Assembly (NCBI RefSeq): GCF_000478585.1
Contig: NZ_ARWI01000001.1
Span: 1,798,001 to 1,862,000 of the forward strand
Source of the DNA: Thiomicrorhabdus sp. Kp2
Lineage (GTDB): Bacteria; Pseudomonadota; Gammaproteobacteria; Thiomicrospirales; Thiomicrospiraceae
Direction: 5' to 3'
DNA length: 64,000 nucleotides
The position numbers and the translations under genes were made by a program. The notes under the pieces are model-generated. The model had not been told where the DNA came from, ran no database searches, and was given only the letters and a program-made list of their open reading frames with translations. How positions within the stretch are numbered: the first letter of the stretch is position 1; each line of letters starts with the position of its first letter. Positions 19,343-27,919 of the stretch are shown one piece after another.

Positions 19343-19820
19343 CCAGGCCTGGTTGGATTTAGATGCACGAGAGCAAAACCTGGTTAAAGCGTTAGCTGTT
19401 TTTCTAGTTTTGGCCGCGTTATATGTCTTTATCTGGGCGCCAATTCAATCAAATAAACAGCAAGCACAGCAGCAGCTAGAGAGTGCTTTGCAAGAGTGGC
19501 AATGGTTGAATGAGCAAGTGCCAGCTGTAGAGGCTATGCGCTCTTCTGGCGGGGCTTCAAATTCTGTGCCAGTAACCTCCCAAAACCAATTGATGGCATT
19601 GCTGCAAAAAACCTTGCGTGAACAAAATCTGTTTAAAGATATTAAAACTTTGCAAGGTACGGCAAAGGGTGGAAAAGTTAGTTTTGAAAAGGTGGATGCA
19701 ACAAGGTTATTTAAGTGGTTAAGTCTACTTGAACAGCAAGGCGTAACCACAAATAGCTTACAAGCCTCATGGCTTGAAACAGGCCTGGTAAAGGCTGAAA
19801 TGCAATTTACTCTCCAATAG
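19326..19820 (+). CDS. gspM: Type II secretion protein GspM
   Basis: 164 residues. A short cytoplasmic N-terminus (INQAWLDLDAREQNLVKAL) and a membrane helix at about 20-40 are followed by a periplasmic coiled-coil and ferredoxin-like domain. It partners GspL in the inner-membrane platform. Two palindrome copies lie inside: AACCAGGCCTGGTT (19341-19354, read N-Q-A-W) and the one-mismatch ACAGGCCTGGTA (19779-19790, read T-G-L-V). Confidence 0.92.
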   Translation: MWTQINQAWLDLDAREQNLVKALAVFLVLAALYVFIWAPIQSNKQQAQQQLESALQEWQWLNEQVPAVEAMRSSGGASNSVPVTSQNQLMALLQKTLREQNLFKDIKTLQGTAKGGKVSFEKVDATRLFKWLSLLEQQGVTTNSLQASWLETGLVKAEMQFTLQ

Positions 19821-19830
19821 GAATATATCA

Positions 19831-20691
19831 ATGCATTTTTTTGGGTTCAGTCGCAATAAAAAACAGTTTGCTGGTTTTGTTGCCTTGTTTGTTGTGGTGT
19901 TATTGCTGTCTATTTTGTCACAACTGCCTGCTAACTGGGTGTTGTCAAAACCTTTTATAAAACAAGCCATAGAACAAAAAATTAATCCATCTCAAAAGCT
20001 CAAAATTCTCGCTTCACGTGGAACGATTTGGCAAGGTGAAGTGGATCTGGCTATTGAGAAGCATGTAGCTAACAACGCAAAGTCTGCAAGCGCTATTTCA
20101 ATCGGAAAAATCGCTTGGGATTTAAATCTTGCATCACTTTTGATTACCAAGTTATCTGCCGATATTGATTGGCAATTGGGTCAATCAACTTTGTCTGCTG
20201 AAGTATCTACGGGTATTTTTTCTTCAATGGAAACACGAAATCTGCATGTTTCTGACGTGAATGGTGTGATTAATCTTAAGGATTTAATGCCCAAATTAGC
20301 GTTTAAAAAAGTAGCCGAATCACCTATTACACAGAACTTAGCAGGCCTGGTTGGTATTAATCATGTTGAGGCTGAGTATTTGCTTCAAGCTAGGTGGTTT
20401 AGTGCTTTAGAATCGGATTTTCAAATTGACGAGTTATCGGTGATGAATAATGTATTTCCTACATTAAACCTTAAAGCCAATTTACAAGAAGAGCGAATCA
20501 AGGCGCGTTTAAATGGTCAGAAAACGGGCTGGCAATTAAATGGAACGGCCTCACTAAATAAAAGCTATGCTTATCATTTGGATTTGAATCTCAAGGCGAC
20601 TTCTGAGAAAGAGTTACCTGATTGGGCGTTTTTATTGCAAAAAAAATCAGCGGTCAATTATGTGACCAAGCTACAAGGGCGGTTGTTTTAG
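19831..20691 (+). CDS. gspN: Type II secretion protein GspN
   Basis: 286 residues with one N-terminal membrane anchor (about 15-36). A periplasmic domain begins with the GspN-type segments ILASRGTIWQGEVDLAI and SIGKIAWDLN. GspN is not universal in T2SS and its role is unclear. The gene starts 10 nt after gspM and closes the operon. A one-mismatch palindrome GCAGGCCTGGTT (20341-20352) encodes A-G-L-V. Confidence 0.9.
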   Translation: MHFFGFSRNKKQFAGFVALFVVVLLLSILSQLPANWVLSKPFIKQAIEQKINPSQKLKILASRGTIWQGEVDLAIEKHVANNAKSASAISIGKIAWDLNLASLLITKLSADIDWQLGQSTLSAEVSTGIFSSMETRNLHVSDVNGVINLKDLMPKLAFKKVAESPITQNLAGLVGINHVEAEYLLQARWFSALESDFQIDELSVMNNVFPTLNLKANLQEERIKARLNGQKTGWQLNGTASLNKSYAYHLDLNLKATSEKELPDWAFLLQKKSAVNYVTKLQGRLF

Positions 20692-20787
20692 TTGAGTTAA
20701 GACAATACTTGTATTTAGGCTAGTATCTCATTTAAGATGATTTTAGGTTTTAATTTTGATGCATTTTAAATAGAGATGTAATGCTGA

Positions 20788-22713
20788 ATGAAAGAGATGC
20801 GATTTTGGTTGTTGGCGTTACTTTTGATGTTTACCACAAATGCAAATGCAGTGATTCTTTCAAGCGATGAAGCGCCACATTTTATTAGTATAGAAAGCTA
20901 TCTCGCCCCATCGAAAGAGCTTTCACTTGCTGACGTTATCGAGATAAATGATTGGCAATCTCAGCCCAACCACTTTTCGTTTGGTTATTCTGGTGATACT
21001 CACTGGATTAAAATCGAACTTCAAAACATCTCTGATAAAACCCTTTCTCCTTTTCTTTGGATAACAGAGACCTTTCTGCATAAAGTGGTTTTTTATGAAA
21101 AAGTTAATAATCAGTGGCAATCCTTTACTAGAGGGTTGAATATTGATATTAATCATAAAGATGCATTAGATACCTATCCTCATTTTCAAGTACATTTAAA
21201 GCCGCAAGAAGCCAAAGTTATTTATGTTCAATTCAATGGTCAATTAGGTGTTTTTGGTGCTTTATTAGTGTCATCAGAAAAAGATTTTTATGATCAGGTT
21301 TTAAAAAAATCAATGATTTTTTCTTCATTGATTGTGGCACTTATTATGTTGTCCATTTTTTACCTGGTTTTACATGTGTACATTAAAGAGGCGAGTTTTA
21401 TTTATTACAGCCTCTATAGTCTAAGTTACTCCATTTGGGTGGCCTTGTATAACGGCTTAATTCCGATGTTTTTCAATGAGTGGGTTAATAATGCACTGTA
21501 TATATTTATGCCGATTGCATTTATTTTCTTAATCAAATTTTCACAATCTATCTTGGATACGCGTACACACAACTTACGTTGCCATATTTTTTTGAATGTA
21601 TTGATTGCTCTGTATGTCGTCGCCATCGCCTTTATCCCATTTGATGTGCAAACAGGGTTTGTATTGCATAATGTGGCGGTCACCATAACGATGGTTCTTC
21701 TCATTATTTTATCGCTTAAATCTTTAGCACGAAAGGAGCGATTAATTAACTTATATGTGGTGGGGTTGTTTGCCTACTTCTCTGGCATGATAGTTTTGTC
21801 TATGCTCGCTTTGGGGTGGTTGCCTTACAACGTCTTAACACGTAATGCTCCTTTTCCTGGTTCTATTATTGAGTTTGCTTTTTTTGCTTATATCCTGGCG
21901 CTTAAAGTTTTTCAAATACAAGATGAAAAAGAGATTTCCAATCAATGCTTGGTTGAGATGCAAGCTCAAACCAATCTTCGTTTAGAAAGACAGGTTTCAG
22001 AGCGAACGTCACAGTTAGAGAAAATGCTGAAAAAACAGAATGGTTTGGTTAAACAGTACGCCAGCTTTATCTCTTTTATTACCCATGAATTAAGAAATCC
22101 ATTGGGTATTATTAAAAGTCAGATTGCTTTATTAAGAAAAGAGTCGGAAAAAGGCATTAATAATTGTAGCAACCGTTTAAATACAATGAGCATGACAACC
22201 CAGCGTATGGAGATGTTATTTGATGATTGGTTGCTTTCGGATAAATTAGAAAATGATTTGTTCTCATTTGAAATTCAAACCTTTGAATTGTCTGATTGGA
22301 TGGGAACTCTAGAGGAGATGATTAAACAAACCTACAGTACGCACCAATTTTATTTTGAAAAACAGTCTGTTATGATTCATGCAGATTCTGTTTTACTCAA
22401 ACTGGCCTTTTATAACTTGATTGATAATGCGGTTAAATACTCCCCAGTAGGTTCGCTGATTAATATTAAGATTGTGGTAACAGAGAACAATATCTTTATC
22501 TATGTTGAAGATCATGGGGCGGGTGTCTCAGAAGAAGATGCGCAAAAAATCTTTGAGCGCTTTGTGCGAGGTAAAGGAGAAAGTCACATTCAAGGGACTG
22601 GTATAGGGCTATCACTCGTAAAGAACGTGATGGAGCTGCATGGCGGCGCTGCCTATATCGATCGTGAATACAAAAAAGGCAGCCGCTTTGTTTTACGCTT
22701 TAAGCGTGCCTAA
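20788..22713 (+). CDS. Sensor histidine kinase with 7TMR-DISM sensor region
   Basis: 641 residues. A signal peptide (about 1-22) precedes a periplasmic 7TMR-DISMED2-like beta domain (about 30-150; FSFGYSGDTHWIKIEL). About seven membrane helices follow (about 175-375), then a coiled linker (about 385-425). The HisKA box FITHELRNPLG puts the phospho-accepting His near 432. The HATPase domain (about 535-640) shows NLIDNAVKYS, VEDHGAGVS and GTGIGLSLV. The domain architecture suggests sensing of an extracellular carbohydrate or another small ligand. It is paired with the response regulator 46 nt downstream and may control the pilus and/or T2SS genes beside it. Confidence 0.92.
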   Translation: MKEMRFWLLALLLMFTTNANAVILSSDEAPHFISIESYLAPSKELSLADVIEINDWQSQPNHFSFGYSGDTHWIKIELQNISDKTLSPFLWITETFLHKVVFYEKVNNQWQSFTRGLNIDINHKDALDTYPHFQVHLKPQEAKVIYVQFNGQLGVFGALLVSSEKDFYDQVLKKSMIFSSLIVALIMLSIFYLVLHVYIKEASFIYYSLYSLSYSIWVALYNGLIPMFFNEWVNNALYIFMPIAFIFLIKFSQSILDTRTHNLRCHIFLNVLIALYVVAIAFIPFDVQTGFVLHNVAVTITMVLLIILSLKSLARKERLINLYVVGLFAYFSGMIVLSMLALGWLPYNVLTRNAPFPGSIIEFAFFAYILALKVFQIQDEKEISNQCLVEMQAQTNLRLERQVSERTSQLEKMLKKQNGLVKQYASFISFITHELRNPLGIIKSQIALLRKESEKGINNCSNRLNTMSMTTQRMEMLFDDWLLSDKLENDLFSFEIQTFELSDWMGTLEEMIKQTYSTHQFYFEKQSVMIHADSVLLKLAFYNLIDNAVKYSPVGSLINIKIVVTENNIFIYVEDHGAGVSEEDAQKIFERFVRGKGESHIQGTGIGLSLVKNVMELHGGAAYIDREYKKGSRFVLRFKRA

Positions 22714-22759
22714 GAAGTTTATAATTTAATCTTTTACTAAGGAGATAAATCATTAAATC

Positions 22760-23458
22760 ATGGAAGGTGTAACTGTATTAGTCATTGAAGATGAGATCGA
22801 TTTACGTGATGCCATTGTCTCCTTTTTAAATCTAGAAGACGCTTTTGCCGTGGGGGTGGGTAACCTCCAGGATGCCCAAAAGTGGTTAACTAAAAACTCA
22901 CCCGATGTGGTCGTTTTGGATTTAAACCTAGACGGTGATGATGGCATGGAGTGGTTGAGGAGCAACCCTTTTTCTGATGATGTATCGGTCATTATCGCTT
23001 CTGCAAGAGGTGAGGTCATTGATCGTGTTCAGGGCTTTAAGTTAGGAATTGATTCATATCTGATTAAGCCAATCGCCTTGGAAGAACTGGTGGCGATTAT
23101 TCTTAACCTTCAGCACAAAAAACAAACTCTACTACCTAGTATTGAGCAGGCGGAGTGGACTTTGAACACTCTTGATTGGAGCTTAAAAAATAAACACTTT
23201 TCAGAGCCAGTGAAGCTCACCAAGCTAGAAGAGATGGTGGTAAACCGTTTAGCGATTATGCCTGGGCAAGCGGTGAGTAAAAAAGAGCTGATTATTGCCT
23301 TGAATAAAAAAGAGGATTCTTACGATTTAAGAAGCCTAGAAGTTCTGATTAGACGTTTACGCCAAAAAATTGAACCTCTATCTGGAGACAGAACCAAGCC
23401 CATTAAAACGATTCATTCGATTGGTTATTCTTTTATAGAGCCAATTAAAATTATTTGA
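22760..23458 (+). CDS. OmpR-type response regulator
   Basis: 232 residues. The receiver domain (about 1-118) has the acidic pair E10/D11, phospho-acceptor Asp54 (VVLDLNLDG) and the LIKP lysine near 104. The winged-helix DNA-binding domain (about 135-230) ends with the typical IKTIHSIGYSF. AAGGAG lies about 15 nt upstream of the ATG, a long spacing. Cognate partner of the upstream kinase. OmpR/PhoB regulators bind direct repeats spaced about 10-11 bp; such an array lies 100 bp downstream of this gene, in front of the pilin operon. Confidence 0.93.
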   Translation: MEGVTVLVIEDEIDLRDAIVSFLNLEDAFAVGVGNLQDAQKWLTKNSPDVVVLDLNLDGDDGMEWLRSNPFSDDVSVIIASARGEVIDRVQGFKLGIDSYLIKPIALEELVAIILNLQHKKQTLLPSIEQAEWTLNTLDWSLKNKHFSEPVKLTKLEEMVVNRLAIMPGQAVSKKELIIALNKKEDSYDLRSLEVLIRRLRQKIEPLSGDRTKPIKTIHSIGYSFIEPIKII

Positions 23459-23557
23459 TTACATTTCAAATCATCTATCTCTATTCATAAATTCTTTATT
23501 TGATTAAATCATAATTTAAACAATCGCTAGTCATGGGTTGTTTATTCACTTCTGAAT

Positions 23558-23594
23558 GTCGGTTTGTGTCGTAATTTGTCGTAACTCGTCGTTA
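23558..23594 (+). promoter_or_regulatory. Array of four 10-bp-periodic GTCG repeats
   Basis: GTCGGTT (23558), GTCGTAA (23568), GTCGTAA (23578) and GTCGTTA (23588) begin exactly 10 bp apart. This same-face-of-helix direct-repeat arrangement is what OmpR/PhoB-type regulators use. The array lies directly between a gene for such a regulator and the pilin operon. I infer that it is the operator for the two-component system. Confidence 0.6.
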
Positions 23595-23670
23595 GTACTG
23601 TTTTTCAATAGGGGCCATACTTGGAGCCAATAAACGGTTTTGTGTGGTGTTTTGTATTGGGTTTTTAATC

Positions 23671-23684
23671 TACCAGGCCTGGTG
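23671..23684. repeat. CCAGGCCTGG palindrome copy (pilin operon leader)
   Basis: TACCAGGCCTGGTG, an intergenic copy of the iterated palindrome. It lies about 107 bp upstream of the GTG start of the first pilin gene. Confidence 0.8.
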
Positions 23685-23790
23685 GTTAAAACCATTCTTA
23701 GCGATTCTACTTCAGTTATCAAACAACAAAGACCGTGATTTAAAGTTTATTCACATATGAATGAGTTTAGTTAACGATTGGGAGAGCATC

Positions 23791-24585
23791 GTGAAGCATC
23801 AAGCAAATAATAAATCGCAACGTGGTTTTACCTTAGTTGAGATGTCGATTGTATTAGTTATTATCGGTTTAATTTTAGGTGCAGTGTCTATTGGTAAAGA
23901 CCTGCAAAGAGATGCCGAATACAGCAAAATCAAACAAAAATTTGTGGATCAATGGGTGCAGTCCTACAACGCTTATTACAAGCGAGCGGGTGTAGTGGTG
24001 GGAGATAACCAATCCGAGCCAAGATTTATGGTAAATGGTGAAGATTATGCTGCGGGCGCTGGCGAACCTGTGTCTGGTGGAAATATGACGGCTGTCACGG
24101 AACCTAATGCAATTTGTCAGGGAAGTCTTGGGCCTAAAATGGATAGAGCCAATGCAGATGCTGATTTACATGCATTATTTGATCGCTTAGGTGTCAGAAT
24201 GCCGCCAGGTCGTGCTGAAGGTTTGGAAGATCGTTATGTCTATTTAGATACCAATGGAAACCCACAAGAAATTCAAGTGTGTTTTCAGTGGAACCGTCCA
24301 GGGCGCGCAGAAGGTGCTGGTAATGTCATGGTTATTACTGGGTTAACCCCTGACTTGGCAAGGACTTTAGACCAAATGATTGATGGTAAGCCAGATGCAA
24401 GAGAGGGTTTGTTTAGACAGCAAGGTGTTGCCAATGGTACGGCTGGTACGGCAGGTGTTGAGTGGGATGGTAATAACTCTCAAGATGAGCAGGTTAGTGA
24501 TAACGGTGATGCAACCAATACGGCTGACAACCAAGATGAAGACCAGGTTATCACCTTGGTTGCTATCTATAAAATGAATCAATAG
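23791..24585 (+). CDS. Type IV pilin-like protein, paralog 1
   Basis: 264 residues from GTG 23791, chosen for GGGAGAG 6 nt upstream and a 12-residue leader. The longer ATG at 23761 would give an unusual 22-residue leader. Mature N-terminus FTLVEMSIVLVIIGLILGAVSIG with Glu+5. The globular part shares a signature with the pilins at 24596 and 41754: a Cys followed by LHALFDR, then MPPGRAEG, ED, YLDxNGNP and VCFQ. The two conserved Cys probably form a disulfide. LTPDLARTLD and DGKPDAR follow, and the end is DEDQVITLVAIYKM. First gene of the MSHA-like locus. It may be a major pilin, but it is longer than most (about 150 residues is common). Confidence 0.88.
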   Translation: MKHQANNKSQRGFTLVEMSIVLVIIGLILGAVSIGKDLQRDAEYSKIKQKFVDQWVQSYNAYYKRAGVVVGDNQSEPRFMVNGEDYAAGAGEPVSGGNMTAVTEPNAICQGSLGPKMDRANADADLHALFDRLGVRMPPGRAEGLEDRYVYLDTNGNPQEIQVCFQWNRPGRAEGAGNVMVITGLTPDLARTLDQMIDGKPDAREGLFRQQGVANGTAGTAGVEWDGNNSQDEQVSDNGDATNTADNQDEDQVITLVAIYKMNQ

Positions 24586-24595
24586 GAGAACCATC

Positions 24596-25447
24596 ATGTC
24601 TATGCAAAAAAAAGCTAAATTAAAAGGGTTTACGCTTGTTGAAATGGCTATCGTTTTGGCCATTATAGGTGTGATTTTGGGCGCTGTTTCTATTGGTAAA
24701 GATTTACAGCGAGATGCTGAGAACCAGAAAATTTATCAAAAATTTTTAGCTGCATGGAAGACATCCTACGATCAGTACTATAACCGTATTGGCGTGGTTG
24801 TTGGAGATAGCCAAGTTGCACCAACTTACATGGTAAACGGTTTTGAAGCCAATATTGGTGGGGGTGCAAATGGAGGTGCTTCTGGCAATGTAACTGGTGC
24901 TGTAGCGGGTGTTGCTGAGAACTTTACTAATACGGGTTTAAAAATTTGCCATGGACAAGGTTATGCGGCTAATACAGTCTCTACTGGAGATGCAGGGTTG
25001 GCCACACAAGATTTGCATGCGTTATTTGACCGTGCAGGTTTGAAAATGCCGCCTGGTCGTGCAGAGGGACAAGAAGATCGTTACTTATATTTAGATGCTA
25101 ATGGTAACCCTGTTGAGTTGCAGGTTTGTTTTCAATGGAATCCAAATGGAACGAATAGCGGCGCGGGTAATGTGCTTGTGTTAAGAGGGCTTACGCCAGA
25201 TTTAGCACGTACTCTGGATAGTATGATTGATGGAAAGCCTGACGCAATTGAAGGTCGATTTCGCCAGCAAGATGCCGCTTTAAACACAGGAGGCGCGAAT
25301 ACAAGTCAGCAACCTGGTGTTGAATGGCGTGCAAACAGCACCTACAAGGTGGGCGAGGAAGCCACGGCAACAGCAGATGGCGAAGGCGATAATCAAGATG
25401 AAAACCGAGTAGTGTTATTAACCGCGCACTGGCAGATGGATCAGTAG
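24596..25447 (+). CDS. Type IV pilin-like protein, paralog 2
   Basis: 283 residues with AGGAG just upstream. Leader MSMQKKAKLKG, then FTLVEMAIVLAIIGVILGAVSIG. It keeps the whole signature of the preceding pilin (LHALFDR, MPPGRAEG, YLDANGNP, QVCFQWN, LTPDLARTLD, DGKPDA). A Gly/Ala-rich insertion lies near 85-110, and the tail is DENRVVLLTAHWQM. It lies 10 nt after paralog 1, so a tandem duplication is likely. Which copy forms the main fibre cannot be told. Confidence 0.88.
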   Translation: MSMQKKAKLKGFTLVEMAIVLAIIGVILGAVSIGKDLQRDAENQKIYQKFLAAWKTSYDQYYNRIGVVVGDSQVAPTYMVNGFEANIGGGANGGASGNVTGAVAGVAENFTNTGLKICHGQGYAANTVSTGDAGLATQDLHALFDRAGLKMPPGRAEGQEDRYLYLDANGNPVELQVCFQWNPNGTNSGAGNVLVLRGLTPDLARTLDSMIDGKPDAIEGRFRQQDAALNTGGANTSQQPGVEWRANSTYKVGEEATATADGEGDNQDENRVVLLTAHWQMDQ

Positions 25448-25512
25448 GTTAATAAGCAGATTTGTCAGCAGATCAATGAAAGAATAATTGGATATTAGGA
25501 GCGAGGTTTGTT

Positions 25513-25986
25513 ATGTCACTACTCAGACTAGTAACGTTGGGATTGGGTGTTTTGGCTGCAGTATTTTTAGTGGTATCGGTCTCATATTCGGTGCAGCAGT
25601 GGCAAAAACTTCAAACCTCTCAGCAAGCGTATTTAGCGGCGGAGAGAAAGGTAAGAGTGATGTCTGAACTTGAGCAACAATTACCCGAGTTTCAAAAATA
25701 CCAAAATACATTGCTTTCTATTCAATCTGGTGTAGCAAATAATGCACTCAACAAAGAAGATTGGAGCCGTAAAAGTGTCATTGTTAAAAATAGTATTATT
25801 TCAAGACAGGATGTTTCTGGGTTTTTGAAAGGAATTTCTAACAAAGAGACTCAATGGTTTAAGCCAAAGCAGTTTGCATTAAAAACGATGAGCGAAAAAG
25901 ATGATCTTTTTCATTGGATTGAAAAAAGCTCCAATCAGCTTAATTTATTGCTTGAAGGTGAGTACATGATTCGGAGAGCGTTATGA
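25513..25986 (+). CDS. MshJ/PilO/GspM-like inner-membrane platform protein
   Basis: 157 residues: a short N-terminus, a membrane helix (about 4-27), a coiled-coil stretch (about 30-75) and a small periplasmic domain. No family-specific motif is obvious. The assignment rests on topology, size and position beside an MshI/GspL-like gene, with which it overlaps by 4 nt. It probably forms the periplasmic partner in a GspL-GspM-like pair. Confidence 0.6.
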   Translation: MSLLRLVTLGLGVLAAVFLVVSVSYSVQQWQKLQTSQQAYLAAERKVRVMSELEQQLPEFQKYQNTLLSIQSGVANNALNKEDWSRKSVIVKNSIISRQDVSGFLKGISNKETQWFKPKQFALKTMSEKDDLFHWIEKSSNQLNLLLEGEYMIRRAL

Positions 25987-27308
25987 GTGTCCCTTTAGGT
26001 TTTAAGCGAATATTGCATCTTGATAATCAGTATTGGTTATTAGAAGGTAAAAAAGCCATTTTAATGGATTCTTTAGAAGCGATTTCAGGTCCAAAAGTCA
26101 TTTTATCTGATTTTAACCACGCTTTAACAGGCATAGAGACCGTTCATCAAGGTAGCTCTTATGCCTCTGCGATTATCGAAAAGAATCTCAGAAGTCGCGG
26201 TGATATGGAAGGTGCTAGTGAGGTGTTGGTTTTAAAAACTCAAAAAGCCGCCTCAGCCCAAAATGTTTTCTATGCCGCCTTGCCAATAAACGAATATGCC
26301 ACCTATTTAGATACCATTAAAAAAGAGAGTGACCATTGTCTGTATATTCCTTTATGGAGTGCGATGTTAAATGTGGTTGATAAAGCCATTTCAACCGTGG
26401 TGGTTCAGCATGGTGGAGTGCTGGATGTGCTGGTCGTCGATTCTGGTTTTCCTTTGCATAGTATTCGAGTCTCTAGTGCTTCTTATGGCGGTCAAGATTG
26501 GGAGAGCGCCCTTAGCTATTTGGCAACAGAATTGAACCAGGTAGAGATAGATAACGCTTTGCAATTAGACAGTGTTAAGTGGTTCTTATGGTGTGCGGAT
26601 AATGCATCAGATAACTTAGCAGAGCAGTTTGAAGCCCTTTCTGGGAGAGTGGTTTCTGTCGCTAATAAGGAGGTCATTTCGGTAAACAACAAAGATTGTT
26701 CAACCAATTTTGATGCGCTATTTCAAGCTCTTTCTACTTGTGATGCGATTAAGGCTGAAACCAGTAAACCGCTGTTTCAGTTTGAACGAGCCTTACCTTG
26801 GGTGGCGGGTTTGGTTCTGGCGATTAGTGCAGGTGCTTTTTTGGCGGGTCTAAATTGGCAAAAAACGGCTGAAGAGTATATAGCCTCTACAAATGAATTA
26901 ATGGCATCTAGTCAGTATGAGGCAAAGCTGGCAAAGGCTAAGCAGCTCGTTGCTACAAACAATCAAACAGCCTCGATTCTCGAAACGGACAAAGTTGGTT
27001 TTATTGAAGAGCTCTATTCTATAACTGAATCAAATTCCATCCCGCAGATGGTTGCAGATTTGCAAGCCAGCGTGAACAAGTTTATTCATATTAATAATAT
27101 ACAGCTGCACAGTTCTGAAGAGAGTGATCGGTTTGGTATGGTGGTGCAAGGGTTTGTGGATCAAGACTTAGATTTTGCCTCTAAACAAGTTCGCCTATTC
27201 ATCGACCGTTTAATTGAAAAAGGCTACCAAATTGAAGATAAAGGTTTTGTGGCTAAGAATGGTAATAATGGGTTCCAGTTAATACTCATTCCTGGAAATA
27301 AGGAATAG
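25983..27308 (+). CDS. MshI/GspL-like (PilM-PilN fused type) platform protein
   Basis: 441 residues. The cytoplasmic region (about 1-260) has segments suggestive of a degenerate actin-like fold (VLVVDSGFPLHSIRVSSASYGGQDW). One membrane helix lies at about 268-292 (WVAGLVLAISAGAFLAGLNW). A periplasmic coiled coil and a ferredoxin-like domain follow (FGMVVQGFVDQDLDFASKQV). This is the GspL / MshI arrangement, in effect PilM plus PilN in one chain. Inferred role: coupling the assembly ATPase (34078) to the periplasmic platform. It overlaps the preceding MshJ-like gene. Confidence 0.65.
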   Translation: MSVPLGFKRILHLDNQYWLLEGKKAILMDSLEAISGPKVILSDFNHALTGIETVHQGSSYASAIIEKNLRSRGDMEGASEVLVLKTQKAASAQNVFYAALPINEYATYLDTIKKESDHCLYIPLWSAMLNVVDKAISTVVVQHGGVLDVLVVDSGFPLHSIRVSSASYGGQDWESALSYLATELNQVEIDNALQLDSVKWFLWCADNASDNLAEQFEALSGRVVSVANKEVISVNNKDCSTNFDALFQALSTCDAIKAETSKPLFQFERALPWVAGLVLAISAGAFLAGLNWQKTAEEYIASTNELMASSQYEAKLAKAKQLVATNNQTASILETDKVGFIEELYSITESNSIPQMVADLQASVNKFIHINNIQLHSSEESDRFGMVVQGFVDQDLDFASKQVRLFIDRLIEKGYQIEDKGFVAKNGNNGFQLILIPGNKE

Positions 27309-27316
27309 GTGTCAAA

Positions 27317-27835
27317 ATGAAATATAGTGGTTTAGTTTTATTATTGATTATCGCTGTTGCGGTCTATTTGTCGTGGGATGAAGCGGCCAATAAACAGTAT
27401 ATTCCATCTAACTCAGACTCTTCCTTGAGTGAATTACAAGACTTAAAGTCTAAAACGTTGGTACAAAATTCTCAAAAAAGTCAGGCTTCAGTCGTAAGTC
27501 AACAAATTGAAGTTATTGCCGCTTATCAATCAGCCGCCAATATGAATACAAATTTAATCGCTTTGGCACCGATTGCTCCAGTAATAAAAAAAACAACGGT
27601 GACTTTACCTTCACAGCGTTATATTCCTTACACGCGTGTTGCCGCTAAGAGTTATAAAAACTATGCGATTTCAATGATTTTTATTGCTCCCAATAATCGT
27701 TATGCCGTGATTGATGATCATTTTTCAAGAGTGGGTGATGTCTTGCCAGACGGTGGAAAGGTTGTGGCCATTGAAGAAAATTATGTTGAAGTAAAGCGCG
27801 GCAAAAAAATAGAGGCGTTTAAGATTAATTCTTAA
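27317..27835 (+). CDS. MshK/PilP/GspB-C-like periplasmic protein
   Basis: 172 residues with an N-terminal membrane anchor (about 4-20), a variable linker to about 100, and a compact C-terminal domain: RYAVIDDHFSRVGDVLPDGG, then KVVAIEENYVEVKRGKK. That pattern resembles the HR/T2SSB-type domain of PilP, GspC, GspB and MshK, which contacts the secretin N0 domain. The position (MshJ-like, MshI-like, this gene, then secretin) fits MshK. It could in principle serve the T2SS, which lacks gspC, but the context argues for the pilus. Confidence 0.6.
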   Translation: MKYSGLVLLLIIAVAVYLSWDEAANKQYIPSNSDSSLSELQDLKSKTLVQNSQKSQASVVSQQIEVIAAYQSAANMNTNLIALAPIAPVIKKTTVTLPSQRYIPYTRVAAKSYKNYAISMIFIAPNNRYAVIDDHFSRVGDVLPDGGKVVAIEENYVEVKRGKKIEAFKINS

Positions 27836-27869
27836 TCCATTGTTTGAAACGATGACAGAAATGAGGTGT

Positions 27870-27899
27870 TTGACAATAGCCCATTCCAACATTGTTAAT
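27870..27899 (+). promoter_or_regulatory. Possible internal promoter
   Basis: TTGACA at 27870-27875 is a perfect -35 hexamer. GTTAAT 18 bp downstream (27894-27899) matches four of six -10 positions. It lies in the 84-nt gap before the gene at 27920. The gap is the longest since 25513, so an internal promoter is plausible. Confidence 0.35.
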
Positions 27900-27919
27900 A
27901 GAAATCTAAGGCAGGTTAA

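Larger units (their letters stand above)
23459..23790. other. Regulatory gap before the pilin operon
   Basis: About 330 bases without a gene. It holds the four 10-bp-periodic repeats (23558-23594), a possible -10 CATACT at 23616-23621 and a palindrome copy at 23671-23684. The rest shows no recognised feature. Confidence 0.6.

Noticed and set aside
23761-23790. Longer ATG start for the first pilin
   Set aside because: No RBS is seen before it and the leader would be unusually long; GTG 23791 has GGGAGAG at good spacing.
27317-27835. MshK-like gene as the missing gspC of the T2SS
   Set aside because: Its position inside the pilus platform genes and its size fit MshK better; kept only as a possibility in the findings.
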